64,000 nucleotides of DNA, from the NCBI RefSeq assembly GCF_022761125.1, contig NZ_JAKWJR010000006.1, positions 124,001 to 188,000 of the forward strand, in the 5' to 3' direction. Origin of the DNA: Nocardioides sp. SR21. Lineage in GTDB: Bacteria > Actinomycetota > Actinomycetes > Propionibacteriales > Nocardioidaceae. Of this stretch, positions 46,488 through 55,251 are shown in pieces. The stretch's first letter is position 1. Every line of letters begins with the position of its first letter. A model generated the notes under the pieces. That model did not search any database, had not been told where the DNA came from, and saw nothing but the letters and a program-made list of their open reading frames with translations. The translations under genes and the position numbers were made by a program.

Positions 46488-47588
46488 ATGTCGGGCGACC
46501 AGGGGTACCCGCCGCCCGGGCCTCCGCCACCGCCCGGCTGGCAGCCTCCACCCGCGCCGGCCAAGGCGCCGTGGCCGCTCCCCCAGTGGGCCGCCCCGTC
46601 GCCTCCACCGGGCATCCCACCGGGCTTCGCGCCCGGCATGCTCGGCGCCGCCCACAAGCCGGGCGCGATGCCGCTGCGCCCCCTGGGCCTCGGCGACATC
46701 TACGACGCGGCGTTCCGCATCATCCGCTTCAACCCGAAGGCGACCGTCGGGTCCGCGGTCCTGGTGACCGCGGCGGCGATGGCGATCCCGATCGTCGTCA
46801 CCGCGATCCTGACCGTGCTGGTCGACTTCACCGCCGACAACGGCGGTGAGCTCACGACCGCGGAGCTGATCGGAGTGGTCGGCAGCTTCGGGTCGCTCAC
46901 GATCGGGGCGCTCCTCCAGTCGGTCGGGATGGTCCTGGTGACCGGGATGATCGCCCACGTCACCGCGGCGGCGGCGATCGGCCGCCGGCTCACCCTCGGT
47001 GAGGCGTGGGCGGCCACGCACGGCTCGCGGTGGCGACTGATCGGGCTCACCGTCCTGCTGGCGCTGATGACGTTCGGACTGGTGCTCGTCTACGTCGTCC
47101 TCTGGATCCCGGTCACGCTGCTGCTCCCGACCTGGGCGATCATCGTGTTCGGCATCGTGTCCGTGCCGGCGTTCCTCGTGTTCCTGCTGTGGTTCTGGAT
47201 CCGCGTCTACTACCTGCCGGTGCCGGCGCTGATGATCGAGCGGACCACGGTGTTCCGGGCGATCGGGCGCGGCTACCGGCTCACCTCGCGGCAGTACTGG
47301 CGCACGTTCGGCATCGGCGTCCTGACGCTGATCATCGTGCAGATCGCCGGCGGCCTGCTGTCGTTCCCGTTCACGCTCGCCGCCCAGATCATCGGTGCCG
47401 GCGTGGTGTCCTCGCAGTGGGCCCCGCTGCTCGTGGTCCTGCTCTCGGCGATCGGGTCGGTGCTCGCAGCCGCGTTCACCGCGCCGTTCACGGCCGCGGT
47501 CACGTCGCTGCAGTACCTCGACCAGCGGATGCGCAAGGAGGCGTACGACGTCGAGCTGATGACCCAGGCCGGGATCACCTCGTCGTGA
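46488..47588 (+). CDS. Polytopic membrane protein with Pro-rich N-terminus (Rv3689-like position)
   Basis: 366 aa from the ATG at 46488. The first ~65 residues are a Pro/Gly-rich cytoplasmic tail (YPPPGPPPPPGWQPPPAPAK), then LRPLGLGDIYDAAFRIIRFNPKATVG leads into about six helices; this segment marks a glycerophosphodiester-phosphodiesterase-membrane-domain-like family. Starts the cluster corresponding to M. tuberculosis Rv3689-Rv3695 and is GTGA-coupled to the next gene. Confidence 0.8.
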   Translation: MSGDQGYPPPGPPPPPGWQPPPAPAKAPWPLPQWAAPSPPPGIPPGFAPGMLGAAHKPGAMPLRPLGLGDIYDAAFRIIRFNPKATVGSAVLVTAAAMAIPIVVTAILTVLVDFTADNGGELTTAELIGVVGSFGSLTIGALLQSVGMVLVTGMIAHVTAAAAIGRRLTLGEAWAATHGSRWRLIGLTVLLALMTFGLVLVYVVLWIPVTLLLPTWAIIVFGIVSVPAFLVFLLWFWIRVYYLPVPALMIERTTVFRAIGRGYRLTSRQYWRTFGIGVLTLIIVQIAGGLLSFPFTLAAQIIGAGVVSSQWAPLLVVLLSAIGSVLAAAFTAPFTAAVTSLQYLDQRMRKEAYDVELMTQAGITSS

Positions 47589-48184
47589 GCCAGCCGCCGC
47601 TCGACCCGTCGGGGGACGAGGCCCGTTCGCTGTTCGAGCGCGAGCTGGTGCGACCGGAGTACCACGAGCGCGACGTCTTCCAGCAGCTCCTCGACTGGCT
47701 CGGCCGGTTGGTCGACGACACCGTCAACGCGGCGTCGAACGCGCCGCCGCTGTCGACGTTCGCCGCGATGGTCGCGTTCCTGGCGCTGGCCACCGCCCTC
47801 GGGCTGCTGCTGTCGCGTGCGCGGCGTACCGCCCGGGTGGCGAAGGCCCGGCGGGCTGTCATCACCGACGACAGCGTCAGCGCGCGCGAGCTCCGGGCGC
47901 GCGCCGAGCGGGCGCTGGCGGAGGGCCGCAACGCGGACGCGGTCGTGGACGGCTTCCGCGCGCTGGCCGTGCGCCAGGTCGAGCGCGGGCTGCTCGACGA
48001 CCTGCCCGGCGCGACCGCGCACGAGGTGGCCCACGCCGTCGGCGCCGCGCACCCCGGTCAGCGGCAGCGGGTCGACGGCACCGCGGCCCTCTTCGACTCC
48101 GTCCTGTACGGCGACCGGCCGGCGACCGCCGCGCAGGCCGCGAGCGTGCTCGAGCTCGACGACGCCCTGGCGGGCCGGTCATGA
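47585..48184 (+). CDS. DUF4129-domain membrane protein (Rv3690-like position)
   Basis: 199 aa, GTG at 47585 overlapping the previous stop. One membrane helix near 58-78 (STFAAMVAFLALATALGLLLSRARR); C-terminal DUF4129 (RALAVRQVERGLLDDLPGATAHEVA ... LFDSVLYGDRPATAAQA). DUF4129 often accompanies transglutaminase or MoxR/DUF58 operons; function unknown. ATGA overlap with the next gene. Confidence 0.82.
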   Translation: MSQPPLDPSGDEARSLFERELVRPEYHERDVFQQLLDWLGRLVDDTVNAASNAPPLSTFAAMVAFLALATALGLLLSRARRTARVAKARRAVITDDSVSARELRARAERALAEGRNADAVVDGFRALAVRQVERGLLDDLPGATAHEVAHAVGAAHPGQRQRVDGTAALFDSVLYGDRPATAAQAASVLELDDALAGRS

Positions 48185-49287
48185 GCGGGTGGGCGCGGCA
48201 CCGCGCGACGCTGCTGATCGTCGCGGGCCTGGTGATCGCGGTCGTCGTGGTGCTGATCGGCGGGACCGCGGACCGGCGGACCGGCTACCTCGACCCGGCC
48301 AACCCCGACCCCGACGGGGCGCAGGCGCTGGCGCGGGTGCTCGACGACCAGGGCGTCGACGTCACCGTGGTCCGCGACGCCGACGAGCTGGAGGCGACCG
48401 ACGCCGACGGCGCGACGGTGCTGGTGACGTCGACCGACCAGCTCGGCGAGAGCACGATCGGCCGGCTGCGGACGCACACCCGGGACGCGACGCTGGTGCT
48501 CGTCGAGCCGGGCGCGGGCACGACCGGCGCGTTCGGGATCTCCGACCTGCCGTTCTCCGTGTCGATCGACGACCCGCGACCAGCGCGCTGCACGGACCCG
48601 ACCTACGCCGGGCTGTCGATCGAGGTCGACGGGGCGTACGAGTACCCGACCGAGGACGGCTGCTTCCGGGGGGAGTACGGCGCACTGCTGGCAGAGCCGC
48701 GCGACGGCATGGTGCTGATGGGGGCCGGCGAGGCGCTCACCAACGACCAGGTGCTGCGCGCCGAGAACGCCGCCGTGGTGCTCCGGCTGCTCGGGCAGGA
48801 CCAGCGGCTGGTCTGGTACGTCCCTACCATCGACGACCTGGTGGCCGACGACGGCGTCAGCCTCACGACGCTGCTGCCCGACTGGCTGCGGCCGAGCCTG
48901 TGGCTGCTGGTGATCGCCTCGCTGGCGCTGCTGATCTGGCGCGCCCGCCGGCTCGGCGCGCTGGCGACCGAGCCGCTGCCGGTGGTCGTGAAGGCGATCG
49001 AGACCACGCGCAGCCGGGGCCGGCTCTACCGCAAGGCCGGCGACCGGACGCACGCCGCGGCCGTGCTGCGCTCCGCGGCACGGATCCGGGCCGCCGACCG
49101 GCTCGGGCTCGGGCCGCAGACCGACACCGCGACGCTCGTCCGCGACCTCGCGCGACGTACCGGGAAGCCGCTCGAGGAGGTCGACGCGCTGCTCGGCCCG
49201 AGCGCGCCCGTCCCCGCCACCGACCACGACCTGATCACCCTGGCCAACCGACTGGCCGAGCTCGACAGAGAGGTACGCCGACCATGA
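48181..49287 (+). CDS. DUF4350-domain membrane protein (Rv3691-like position)
   Basis: 368 aa. N-terminal membrane anchor (TLLIVAGLVIAVVVVLIGG), an outer DUF4350 domain (GYLDPANPDPDGAQALARVLDDQGVDVTVV, resembling a glutamine-amidotransferase-like fold), and a second helix near 240-257 (LWLLVIASLALLIWRARRLG), then a cytoplasmic helical tail. Coupled on both sides. Confidence 0.82.
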   Translation: MSGWARHRATLLIVAGLVIAVVVVLIGGTADRRTGYLDPANPDPDGAQALARVLDDQGVDVTVVRDADELEATDADGATVLVTSTDQLGESTIGRLRTHTRDATLVLVEPGAGTTGAFGISDLPFSVSIDDPRPARCTDPTYAGLSIEVDGAYEYPTEDGCFRGEYGALLAEPRDGMVLMGAGEALTNDQVLRAENAAVVLRLLGQDQRLVWYVPTIDDLVADDGVSLTTLLPDWLRPSLWLLVIASLALLIWRARRLGALATEPLPVVVKAIETTRSRGRLYRKAGDRTHAAAVLRSAARIRAADRLGLGPQTDTATLVRDLARRTGKPLEEVDALLGPSAPVPATDHDLITLANRLAELDREVRRP

Positions 49288-50249
49288 CCGAGATCCCTGC
49301 AGGTGACGCGCGCGAGCGGCTGGCCGCCGTACGTACCGAGGTGGCCAAGGCCGTCGTGGGCCAGGACGCTGCAGTCTCCGGGCTGCTCGTCGCGCTGCTG
49401 TGCGGCGGGCACGTGCTGATGGAAGGCGTGCCGGGCGTTGCGAAGACGCTGCTCGTGCGCACCCTGGCCGGAGCGCTGTCGGTCGACACGCGTCGGGTGC
49501 AGTTCACGCCCGACCTGATGCCCGGCGACATCACCGGCTCGATGGTGATCGACAGCAAGCAGGGCGAGCTCAGCTTCCGCGAGGGGCCGATCTTCACCAA
49601 CCTGCTGCTCGCCGACGAGATCAACCGGACGCCACCCAAGACGCAGTCCGCGCTGCTCGAGGCGATGGAGGAGGGGCAGGTCTCGGTCGACGGCGTCTCG
49701 CGGCCGCTCCCCCGCCCGTTCCTGGTGGCGGCCACGCAGAACCCGGTCGAGTACGAAGGCACGTACCCGCTGCCCGAGGCGCAGCTCGACCGGTTCCTGC
49801 TCAAGGTCGTGCTGCCGATCCCGGAACGCGAGGCGGAGATGGAGATCCTGCGCCGGCACGCGGCCGGCTTCGACCCGCGCGACGTCGCCGGCGCCGGCGT
49901 CACCGCGGTCGCGGGCGCGGCCGACATCGAGGCCGGGCGGGCGGCGGTCGCCGAGGTGCAGGTCTCGCCCGAGGTCGCGGGCTACATCGTCGACATCGCC
50001 CGCGCGACGCGGGAGTCGCCGTCGCTGAGCCTGGGCGTCAGTCCGCGCGGGGCGACCGCGCTGCTGCGCTCGGCGCGCGCGTGGGCGTGGCTGACCGGGC
50101 GCGACTTCGTCACCCCGGACGACGTGAAGTCGCTCGCGCACGCGACCCTCGTGCACCGGCTCGGGCTGCGCCCCGAGGCCGAGCTCGAGGGCGTGGACGT
50201 CGCGCAGGTGCTGGCCTCTGCGCTCGGATCGGTGCCGGTCCCGCGCTGA
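49284..50249 (+). CDS. MoxR-family AAA+ ATPase
   Basis: 321 aa from the ATG at 49284. Walker A GVPGVAKT (48-55), Walker B LLLADEINR (Asp111-Glu112), sensor region FLVAATQNPVEYEGTYPLPEAQLDRF, and the C-terminal lid with SPRGATALLRSARAWA. MoxR ATPases act as chaperones that mature or activate partner proteins, usually with a vWA/DUF58 protein such as the one encoded next (1-bp overlap). Matches Rv3692 (moxR2) in position. Confidence 0.93.
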   Translation: MTEIPAGDARERLAAVRTEVAKAVVGQDAAVSGLLVALLCGGHVLMEGVPGVAKTLLVRTLAGALSVDTRRVQFTPDLMPGDITGSMVIDSKQGELSFREGPIFTNLLLADEINRTPPKTQSALLEAMEEGQVSVDGVSRPLPRPFLVAATQNPVEYEGTYPLPEAQLDRFLLKVVLPIPEREAEMEILRRHAAGFDPRDVAGAGVTAVAGAADIEAGRAAVAEVQVSPEVAGYIVDIARATRESPSLSLGVSPRGATALLRSARAWAWLTGRDFVTPDDVKSLAHATLVHRLGLRPEAELEGVDVAQVLASALGSVPVPR

Positions 50250-51541
50250 TGTCCATCTCCGGTCGCGTCCCGCTGCTGCTGCTCCTCGGAGTGGTGGCGG
50301 TCGTGCTGCGCCCGGGCATCGGCACCATGTGGCTCTGGGTCCTGGCCGTCGCGCTCCTGGTCGGCCTCGACCTGCTGCTCGCCCCGTCGCCCGGGTCGGT
50401 GACGATCTCGCGGAAGCCGGTCGGGACGGTCCGGCTCGGCCAGCCGGCCGAGTCGATGCTGCTCGTCACGAACACGTCGAGCCGGCGGGTGCGCGGGCTG
50501 CTGCGCGACGCCTGGCAGCCGTCGGCCGGCGCGAGCGACAACCGGCACCCGCTCTCGCTCGAGGGTGGCGGCCGGACGATCGTGCGCACTCCCCTGCTGC
50601 CGCGCCGTCGTGGCGACCTGCGCGCGCTCGGCGTGACCGTGCGGCTGCGCGGGCCGCTCGGGCTGGCGGCGCGCCAGCGGACGCTGACGGTCGAGGGCGC
50701 GGTGCGGTCGCTGCCGCCGTTCGAGTCGCGCAAGCACCTGCCCAGCCGGTTGGCGCGGCTCCGCGACCTCGACGGCCGCGCCGCGATCCGGGTGCGTGGG
50801 CAGGGCACGGAGTTCGACTCGTTGCGTGAGTACGTCCGCGGCGACGACGTCCGCTCGATCGACTGGCGGGCCAGCGCCCGCAACCGCACGGTGGTGGTCC
50901 GCACCTGGCAGCCCGAGCGCGACCGCCGCGTCGTGCTGGTCCTGGACACCTCACGCACCTCGGCCGGCCGCGTCGGCGACGTACCCCGTCTCGACTCGGC
51001 GATGGACGCCGCGCTCCTGCTGGCGGCGCTCGCCGCGCGGGCCGGTGACCGGATCGACTTCGTGGCCGGTGACCGCCGGGTCCGCGCCCGGCTGCGGTCG
51101 GCGGGCGCTCGCGACGTCGCGGCCAACCTGCAGGAGGTGATGGCCGACCTCGAGCCGGTGATCGCCGAGGCGGACTGGGGATCGCTGGCCGGCGCGGTCA
51201 CGGGCTTCGGGCGGCAGCGCGCGCTGGTCGTCCTGCTCACGCCGCTCGAGCCGTCCGCGGTGGAGGAGGGGCTGCTGCCGGTGCTGCCGACCCTGACCCA
51301 CCACCACCGGGTCGTGCTCGCGTCCGTCCGTGACCCCGCGCTCGAGGAGCTCGCCCAGCGGCGCGCCACCGTCGACGAGGTGTACGACGCCGCCGCGGCC
51401 GAGCAGGTCATCGACCGGCGCCGCCACACCGCCGGCCTGCTGCGCGCGCTGGGCGTGGACGTGGTCGACGCCGACGCCGAGCAGCTGCCGCCGGCGCTGG
51501 CCGATCACTACCTGGCGTTGAAGGCGCGGGGGTTGTTGTAG
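50249..51541 (+). CDS. DUF58 (vWA-like) protein
   Basis: 430 aa from the ATG at 50249. Two N-terminal hydrophobic helices (8-50), a beta-rich segment, then the DUF58 signature FDSLREYVRGDDVRSIDWRASARNRTVVVRTWQPERDRRVVLVLDTSR; the final LVLDTSRTS resembles a vWA MIDAS start (DxSxS altered to DTSRT). Expected partner of the MoxR ATPase. Transcription probably ends at the hairpin 14 bp downstream. Confidence 0.9.
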   Translation: MSISGRVPLLLLLGVVAVVLRPGIGTMWLWVLAVALLVGLDLLLAPSPGSVTISRKPVGTVRLGQPAESMLLVTNTSSRRVRGLLRDAWQPSAGASDNRHPLSLEGGGRTIVRTPLLPRRRGDLRALGVTVRLRGPLGLAARQRTLTVEGAVRSLPPFESRKHLPSRLARLRDLDGRAAIRVRGQGTEFDSLREYVRGDDVRSIDWRASARNRTVVVRTWQPERDRRVVLVLDTSRTSAGRVGDVPRLDSAMDAALLLAALAARAGDRIDFVAGDRRVRARLRSAGARDVAANLQEVMADLEPVIAEADWGSLAGAVTGFGRQRALVVLLTPLEPSAVEEGLLPVLPTLTHHHRVVLASVRDPALEELAQRRATVDEVYDAAAAEQVIDRRRHTAGLLRALGVDVVDADAEQLPPALADHYLALKARGLL

Positions 51542-51554
51542 TCACTTCTGTCCC

Positions 51555-51582
51555 AGGAATCCCCGGTCGACCGGGGGTTCCT
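51555..51582. terminator. Bidirectional terminator between DUF58 and SpoIIM genes
   Basis: AGGAATCCCCGGTC/GACCGGGGGTTCCT pairs over its whole length (28 nt, nearly no loop, one T-G wobble). It lies between convergent genes ending at 51541 and 51634. Confidence 0.85.
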
Positions 51583-51633
51583 GCGCCTGTCGGCCGTTGC
51601 AACCCCCGACAAGTGACAGGACAGGCCGACAAG

Positions 51634-52629
51634 TCACGCCTGCGTCGCGACCCGGTCCTCGAGCAGCGACGCGTCGATGTCACCGGTCTGGCCGCGGTGG
51701 AAGGCCTGGCGGCCGAGCACGAACACGTAGGCGAAGAACACCGCCTCGGCCAGGAGGCCGATGCCCACGCGGGCCCACGTGGGCAGGCCGGACGGCGTCA
51801 CGAACGCCTCGATGACGCCGCTGACGAACAGCACCGCGACGAGGCCGAGCGCGACGGTGCCGGCCGTACGACCCTCGCGGGCGATCGACTGGGCGCGGGT
51901 CAGCTCGCCGGGCTCGACCCACGACCAGAACAGCTTGAGCCCGACGCCGGCGGCGACGAAGACGGCGGTCAGCTCGAGCAGGCCGTGCGGCAGCAGCAGT
52001 CCCCAGAAGTGGGCGCCGTGGTCGTGCCGGATCATGATCGAGCCGAGGATCGCGACGTTCGCCATGTTCGTGAAGAGCAGGTAGACGATCGGGAAGCCGA
52101 GGATCCCGAGGGCCAGGCAGAGAGCCGCGACCCAGGCGTTGTTGACCCACACCTGCGCCGCGAAGTGACTGGCGGCGTACTCGCTGTAGTAGTCCTCGAA
52201 GTCGTGGTTGACGAGCTGGTCGACCTCCGCGGGCGACAGCAGGCTCTGCTCGACGAGCGGGTGGTCGAGCAGCCACCAGATCATCACGCCGGTCACGACG
52301 ACGTTCACCACGAGCGTGGTGATCCACCACCAGCGCAGCCGGTAGAGCGCGGCCGGGAAGCGTTCGGTGAAGAACAGCCCGACCCCGCGCCAGGTGCTGG
52401 TCCGGCCGCCGGCGGCGCGGTTGCGCGCCCGGGACAGCAGCGACGAGAGGTGCGCGACGAGGGAGGGGTCCGGAGCGGACGTGCGTACGACGGACAGGTG
52501 CGTGGCGACCTGCGCGTAGCGCTCGACGAGCTCGTCGGCCTCGGCGCCGGTGAGCCGGCGCTTCTTGGTCAGTGCCTCGAGCCGCTGCCACTCGAACGCG
52601 TGCGCGGCGACGTACGCGTCGAGGTCCAT
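51634..52629 (-). CDS. SpoIIM-family membrane protein (Rv3694c-like)
   Basis: 331 aa. N-terminal ~100 residues cytoplasmic and helical (LDAYVAAHAFEWQRLEALTKKRRLTG), then six or so helices including FWGLLLPHGLLELTAVFVAAGVGLKL, the SpoIIM/DUF95 signature. In sporulators SpoIIM drives septal peptidoglycan remodelling; in non-sporulating actinobacteria it occurs with MoxR/DUF58/RDD genes. The opposite orientation relative to its neighbours is the same as for Rv3694c. Confidence 0.88.
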   Translation of the reverse strand: MDLDAYVAAHAFEWQRLEALTKKRRLTGAEADELVERYAQVATHLSVVRTSAPDPSLVAHLSSLLSRARNRAAGGRTSTWRGVGLFFTERFPAALYRLRWWWITTLVVNVVVTGVMIWWLLDHPLVEQSLLSPAEVDQLVNHDFEDYYSEYAASHFAAQVWVNNAWVAALCLALGILGFPIVYLLFTNMANVAILGSIMIRHDHGAHFWGLLLPHGLLELTAVFVAAGVGLKLFWSWVEPGELTRAQSIAREGRTAGTVALGLVAVLFVSGVIEAFVTPSGLPTWARVGIGLLAEAVFFAYVFVLGRQAFHRGQTGDIDASLLEDRVATQA

Positions 52630-52651
52630 GACGAGAGCCTAGGGTGCGGTG

Positions 52652-53401
52652 ATGACCGCGAGCGACCTCCTGCGGCTGCCCGACGGCCGTCGGGCGCAGT
52701 ACTGGGACAGCGGTGGCGAGCTGCCTGCGGTCCTGTTCTTCCACGGCTGCCCGGACACCCGGCACGTGGCGATGTCCGGCGCCGAGGCGGCGGCCCGGGT
52801 CGGCGTGCGGCTGGTCGCGGTGAACCGGCCCGGGTACGGACGCTCCGAGCGGCACGCATCGACGCAGGCGTCGGTCGCCGATGACGCCGTCGCGGTCGCC
52901 GACCTGCTCGGCATCGACCGCTTCGCGGTGCTCGGGATGTCGATCGGCAGTGCCTACGCGCTGGTCTGCGCGGCCCGGCACCCCGACCGGGTCAGCGCCC
53001 TCGGACTGGTGGCGCCGCCGGACGGACGGCGCCGCGAGGACGGCACGGTCGCCGAGGTCGTCGAGCGGTTCCGCCCCGAGTTCGCGGAGTGGGTGGGACG
53101 GCTCGACCCGGCGGACCCCGATGACGCCGCGCTGGCCGCGCGGTTCCTCGCCGAGCTGCCACCCGCCGACGCAGCCCTGCTCGCGTCACGCCGTACGACG
53201 GAGCAGGTCGCGGCATCGGTGCGCGAGGCGCTGGCCGACGACGACGGCTACCTGCGCGACGCGGCACTGACCTTCCGGCCGTGGAACGCGACGCCCGAGG
53301 ACGTCCGCTGCCCGGTGCACACCTGGCCCGACGAGCCCGCCACGCATCTCAGCACCTTGCTCGCGAACTGGGAGCCCGTCCTTCTCGCGCTCCTAGACTG
53401 A
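52652..53401 (+). CDS. Alpha/beta hydrolase
   Basis: 249 aa from the ATG at 52652 (GTG at 52649 possible). FFHGCPDTR oxyanion region (29-37), NRPGYGRS, nucleophile elbow GMSIGS with Ser97. The C-terminus is short: after CPVHTWPDEPATH there is little room for the usual final helix and the catalytic His is not obvious, so activity is uncertain. It interrupts the otherwise conserved SpoIIM-RDD adjacency. Confidence 0.75.
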   Translation: MTASDLLRLPDGRRAQYWDSGGELPAVLFFHGCPDTRHVAMSGAEAAARVGVRLVAVNRPGYGRSERHASTQASVADDAVAVADLLGIDRFAVLGMSIGSAYALVCAARHPDRVSALGLVAPPDGRRREDGTVAEVVERFRPEFAEWVGRLDPADPDDAALAARFLAELPPADAALLASRRTTEQVAASVREALADDDGYLRDAALTFRPWNATPEDVRCPVHTWPDEPATHLSTLLANWEPVLLALLD

Positions 53402-53406
53402 CCGCG

Positions 53407-54216
53407 ATGGCAACGCAGGAGTTCGCGACGCTCACGACCGACGACCTCGTCACCGGCGAGGCGGTCGCCCTCGACCTGCCCCCGGCCAGCCTCGGCACCC
53501 GGATCGCCTCCGGACTGATCGACGTCACCGTCACGATCCTGCTGCTGATCGGGCTGATCATCGGCCTGGCGATCGCGGCCCTGCGCACGTCGGAGGCGCT
53601 GATCCAGGTGGCGATGCTGGGCGCGATCATCGTGTCGCTCCTGGTCTTCCCCACCGCGATCGAGACGCTGACGCGCGGCCGCTCGCTGGGCAAGCTGGCC
53701 TTCGGGCTGCGCACGGTGCGCGACGACGCCGGGCCGATCTCGTTCCAGCACGCGTTCGTGCGCGCGCTGATCGGCGTCGTCGAGATCTACGTGTTCATGG
53801 GCGGCCCGGCGTTCTTCTCGGCGCTGATCAGCTCGCGCGGCAAGCGGCTGGGCGACTACGCCGCCGGCACCTATGTCGTCCGCGAGCGCGTGAAGCTGCG
53901 GCTCGACCCGCCGGCCCCGATGCCGCCGCAGCTGGCGGCGTGGGCCGCGAGCGCCGACCTGGCCTCGCTGCCGACCGGGCTCACGCTCGCCGTACGCCAG
54001 TACCTCGGGCGGCTGCCGCAGATCGACCCCGCCTCGCGCGCCGCGATCGGCCTGCAGCTCGCGGCCGCCGTCAGCGAGTACGTCGCTCCTCCCCCTCCGC
54101 CCGGCACGCCCCCGGAGGTCTTCCTCGGCGCGGTCGCGGCCGCCCGGCGCGAGCGCGACGCGCGGCGGCTGGCCCGGGAGGCCGACCTGCGCCGCCGGCT
54201 GACGGCGCGCCGATGA
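53407..54216 (+). CDS. RDD-family membrane protein (Rv3695-like)
   Basis: 269 aa from the ATG at 53407. RDD domain over the first ~165 residues: LGTRIASGLIDVTVTILLLIGLI with the characteristic Arg-Asp pair, TRGRSLGKLAFGLRTVRDDAG, and the RGKRLGDYAAGTYVVRER end. Three membrane helices. A soluble C-terminal ~105 residues rich in Ala/Arg follows. Closes the MoxR cluster; overlaps the next gene by 4 bp. Confidence 0.87.
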   Translation: MATQEFATLTTDDLVTGEAVALDLPPASLGTRIASGLIDVTVTILLLIGLIIGLAIAALRTSEALIQVAMLGAIIVSLLVFPTAIETLTRGRSLGKLAFGLRTVRDDAGPISFQHAFVRALIGVVEIYVFMGGPAFFSALISSRGKRLGDYAAGTYVVRERVKLRLDPPAPMPPQLAAWAASADLASLPTGLTLAVRQYLGRLPQIDPASRAAIGLQLAAAVSEYVAPPPPPGTPPEVFLGAVAAARRERDARRLAREADLRRRLTARR

Positions 54217-54923
54217 CCGACCTGCGCGCCCTGTGGGACTTCGACGACCCGGCCGGCTCAGAGCAGCGGTTCCGCGAGGCGGCGGACGTCGCCGAGGGCA
54301 CCGAGCGGCTGGTGCTGCTGACGCAGGTCGCACGGGCCCTCGGCCTGCAGGAGAAGTACGACGACGGCCACGCGATCCTCGACCACCTCGCCGTCGGTGA
54401 TCACGAGGTGGCGGCCCGCGTCTCCCTGGAGCGCGGCCGGCTGCTGCGGTCGGCCGGCTCGCCCGACGCCGCCCGGCCACACTTCGACGCGGCTGCGGCG
54501 TACGACGAGGACGACGCGCTGCGCATCGACGCGATCCACATGCAGGCCCTGGTCGCGCCACCCGAGGAGCAGGTCGCGCTCCACGAGCGCGCGCTCGCGA
54601 TCGCGACCGGCTCGGCCGACCAGGAGGCGCGTGACTGGGACGCGTCGCTGCTGAACAACATCGGGATGACGCACGCGGACGCGGGCGACTTCGCGGCCGC
54701 GCTCGCGACGTTCGAGCAGGCTGTCGCGGCCCGTGAGCGGATCGGCGACGACGATCGCACGAGGGTCGCCCGCTGGATGGTCGGATGGGCGCTGCGCCAC
54801 CTCGGCCGGACCGCCGAGGCGCTGGCCGTCCAGCAGGGCCTGAAGGCCGAGCTGGACGCCCTCGGGGCCACCGATCCCCATGTCGACGCGGAGCTCGCCG
54901 AGCTCGGCGAGCTCGGCGCCTGA
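54213..54923 (+). CDS. TPR-repeat protein
   Basis: 236 aa from the ATG at 54213. All-helical with tetratricopeptide-like repeats (ARPHFDAAAAYDEDDALR; NIGMTHADAGDFAAALATFEQAVAARERIG; VGWALRHLGRTAEALAVQQGLKAEL). Cytoplasmic, probably a protein-interaction scaffold. Coupled to the RDD gene. The 328 bp that follow contain no gene but hold the regulatory region of the sugar importer. Confidence 0.78.
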   Translation: MTDLRALWDFDDPAGSEQRFREAADVAEGTERLVLLTQVARALGLQEKYDDGHAILDHLAVGDHEVAARVSLERGRLLRSAGSPDAARPHFDAAAAYDEDDALRIDAIHMQALVAPPEEQVALHERALAIATGSADQEARDWDASLLNNIGMTHADAGDFAAALATFEQAVAARERIGDDDRTRVARWMVGWALRHLGRTAEALAVQQGLKAELDALGATDPHVDAELAELGELGA

Positions 54924-55093
54924 GCATCCGTCCGGCCTGTTCCACCGCGTCCCGATTCCGTAATTCCTACGGTTTCGGACGCCGTTCGCCGAACTCTGAG
55001 AGCGCTCAACCGGATCAGACCGGGGAGATTGCGGTTCTCGGGGCGTGGAGATCGTCCGGTCTCGGGCCCTTCCCTGGTACTTTCATCCGGTCG

Positions 55094-55107
55094 TGGGAGC
55101 GTTCCCA
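55094..55107. promoter_or_regulatory. LacI-family operator TGGGAGCGTTCCCA (CebR/CelR-type box)
   Basis: 14-bp palindrome, within an 18-bp palindrome (55092-55109), differing by one base from TGGGAGCGCTCCCA, the box bound by CebR of Streptomyces and CelR of Thermobifida. It lies 144 bp before the sugar-binding-protein ATG. A related box lies at 60147-60160 by the LacI gene. Confidence 0.8.
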
Positions 55108-55148
55108 CGGAAATGTGACCCGCGTTACAGAAACGTTATTGCGAGCCC

Positions 55149-55177
55149 TTGACGCGGTTCCGCGTAAACGTTTGCAT
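55149..55177 (+). promoter_or_regulatory. Importer promoter with overlapping second LacI-type box
   Basis: TTGACG (55149-55154), 17 bp, TTGCAT (55172-55177). The spacer and -10 overlap a second palindrome, CGTAAACGTTTGCA (55163-55176), whose reverse strand fits the general LacI/GalR pattern TGNAANCGNTTNCA but not the GGGAGC box. A degenerate AAACGTT copy lies 36 bp upstream (55131-55137). Confidence 0.5.
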
Positions 55178-55251
55178 CATCATCGACGGAGCGGGTTACG
55201 GGCACGCGGACCCAGGACGGACCTGCTACATACGCAGAGAGGAATGCACGC

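Noticed and set aside
47817..49283. N-terminal extension of the MoxR gene by about 490 codons
   Set aside because: It is the shifted frame of the DUF4129 and DUF4350 genes and ends where the real ATG at 49284 begins.
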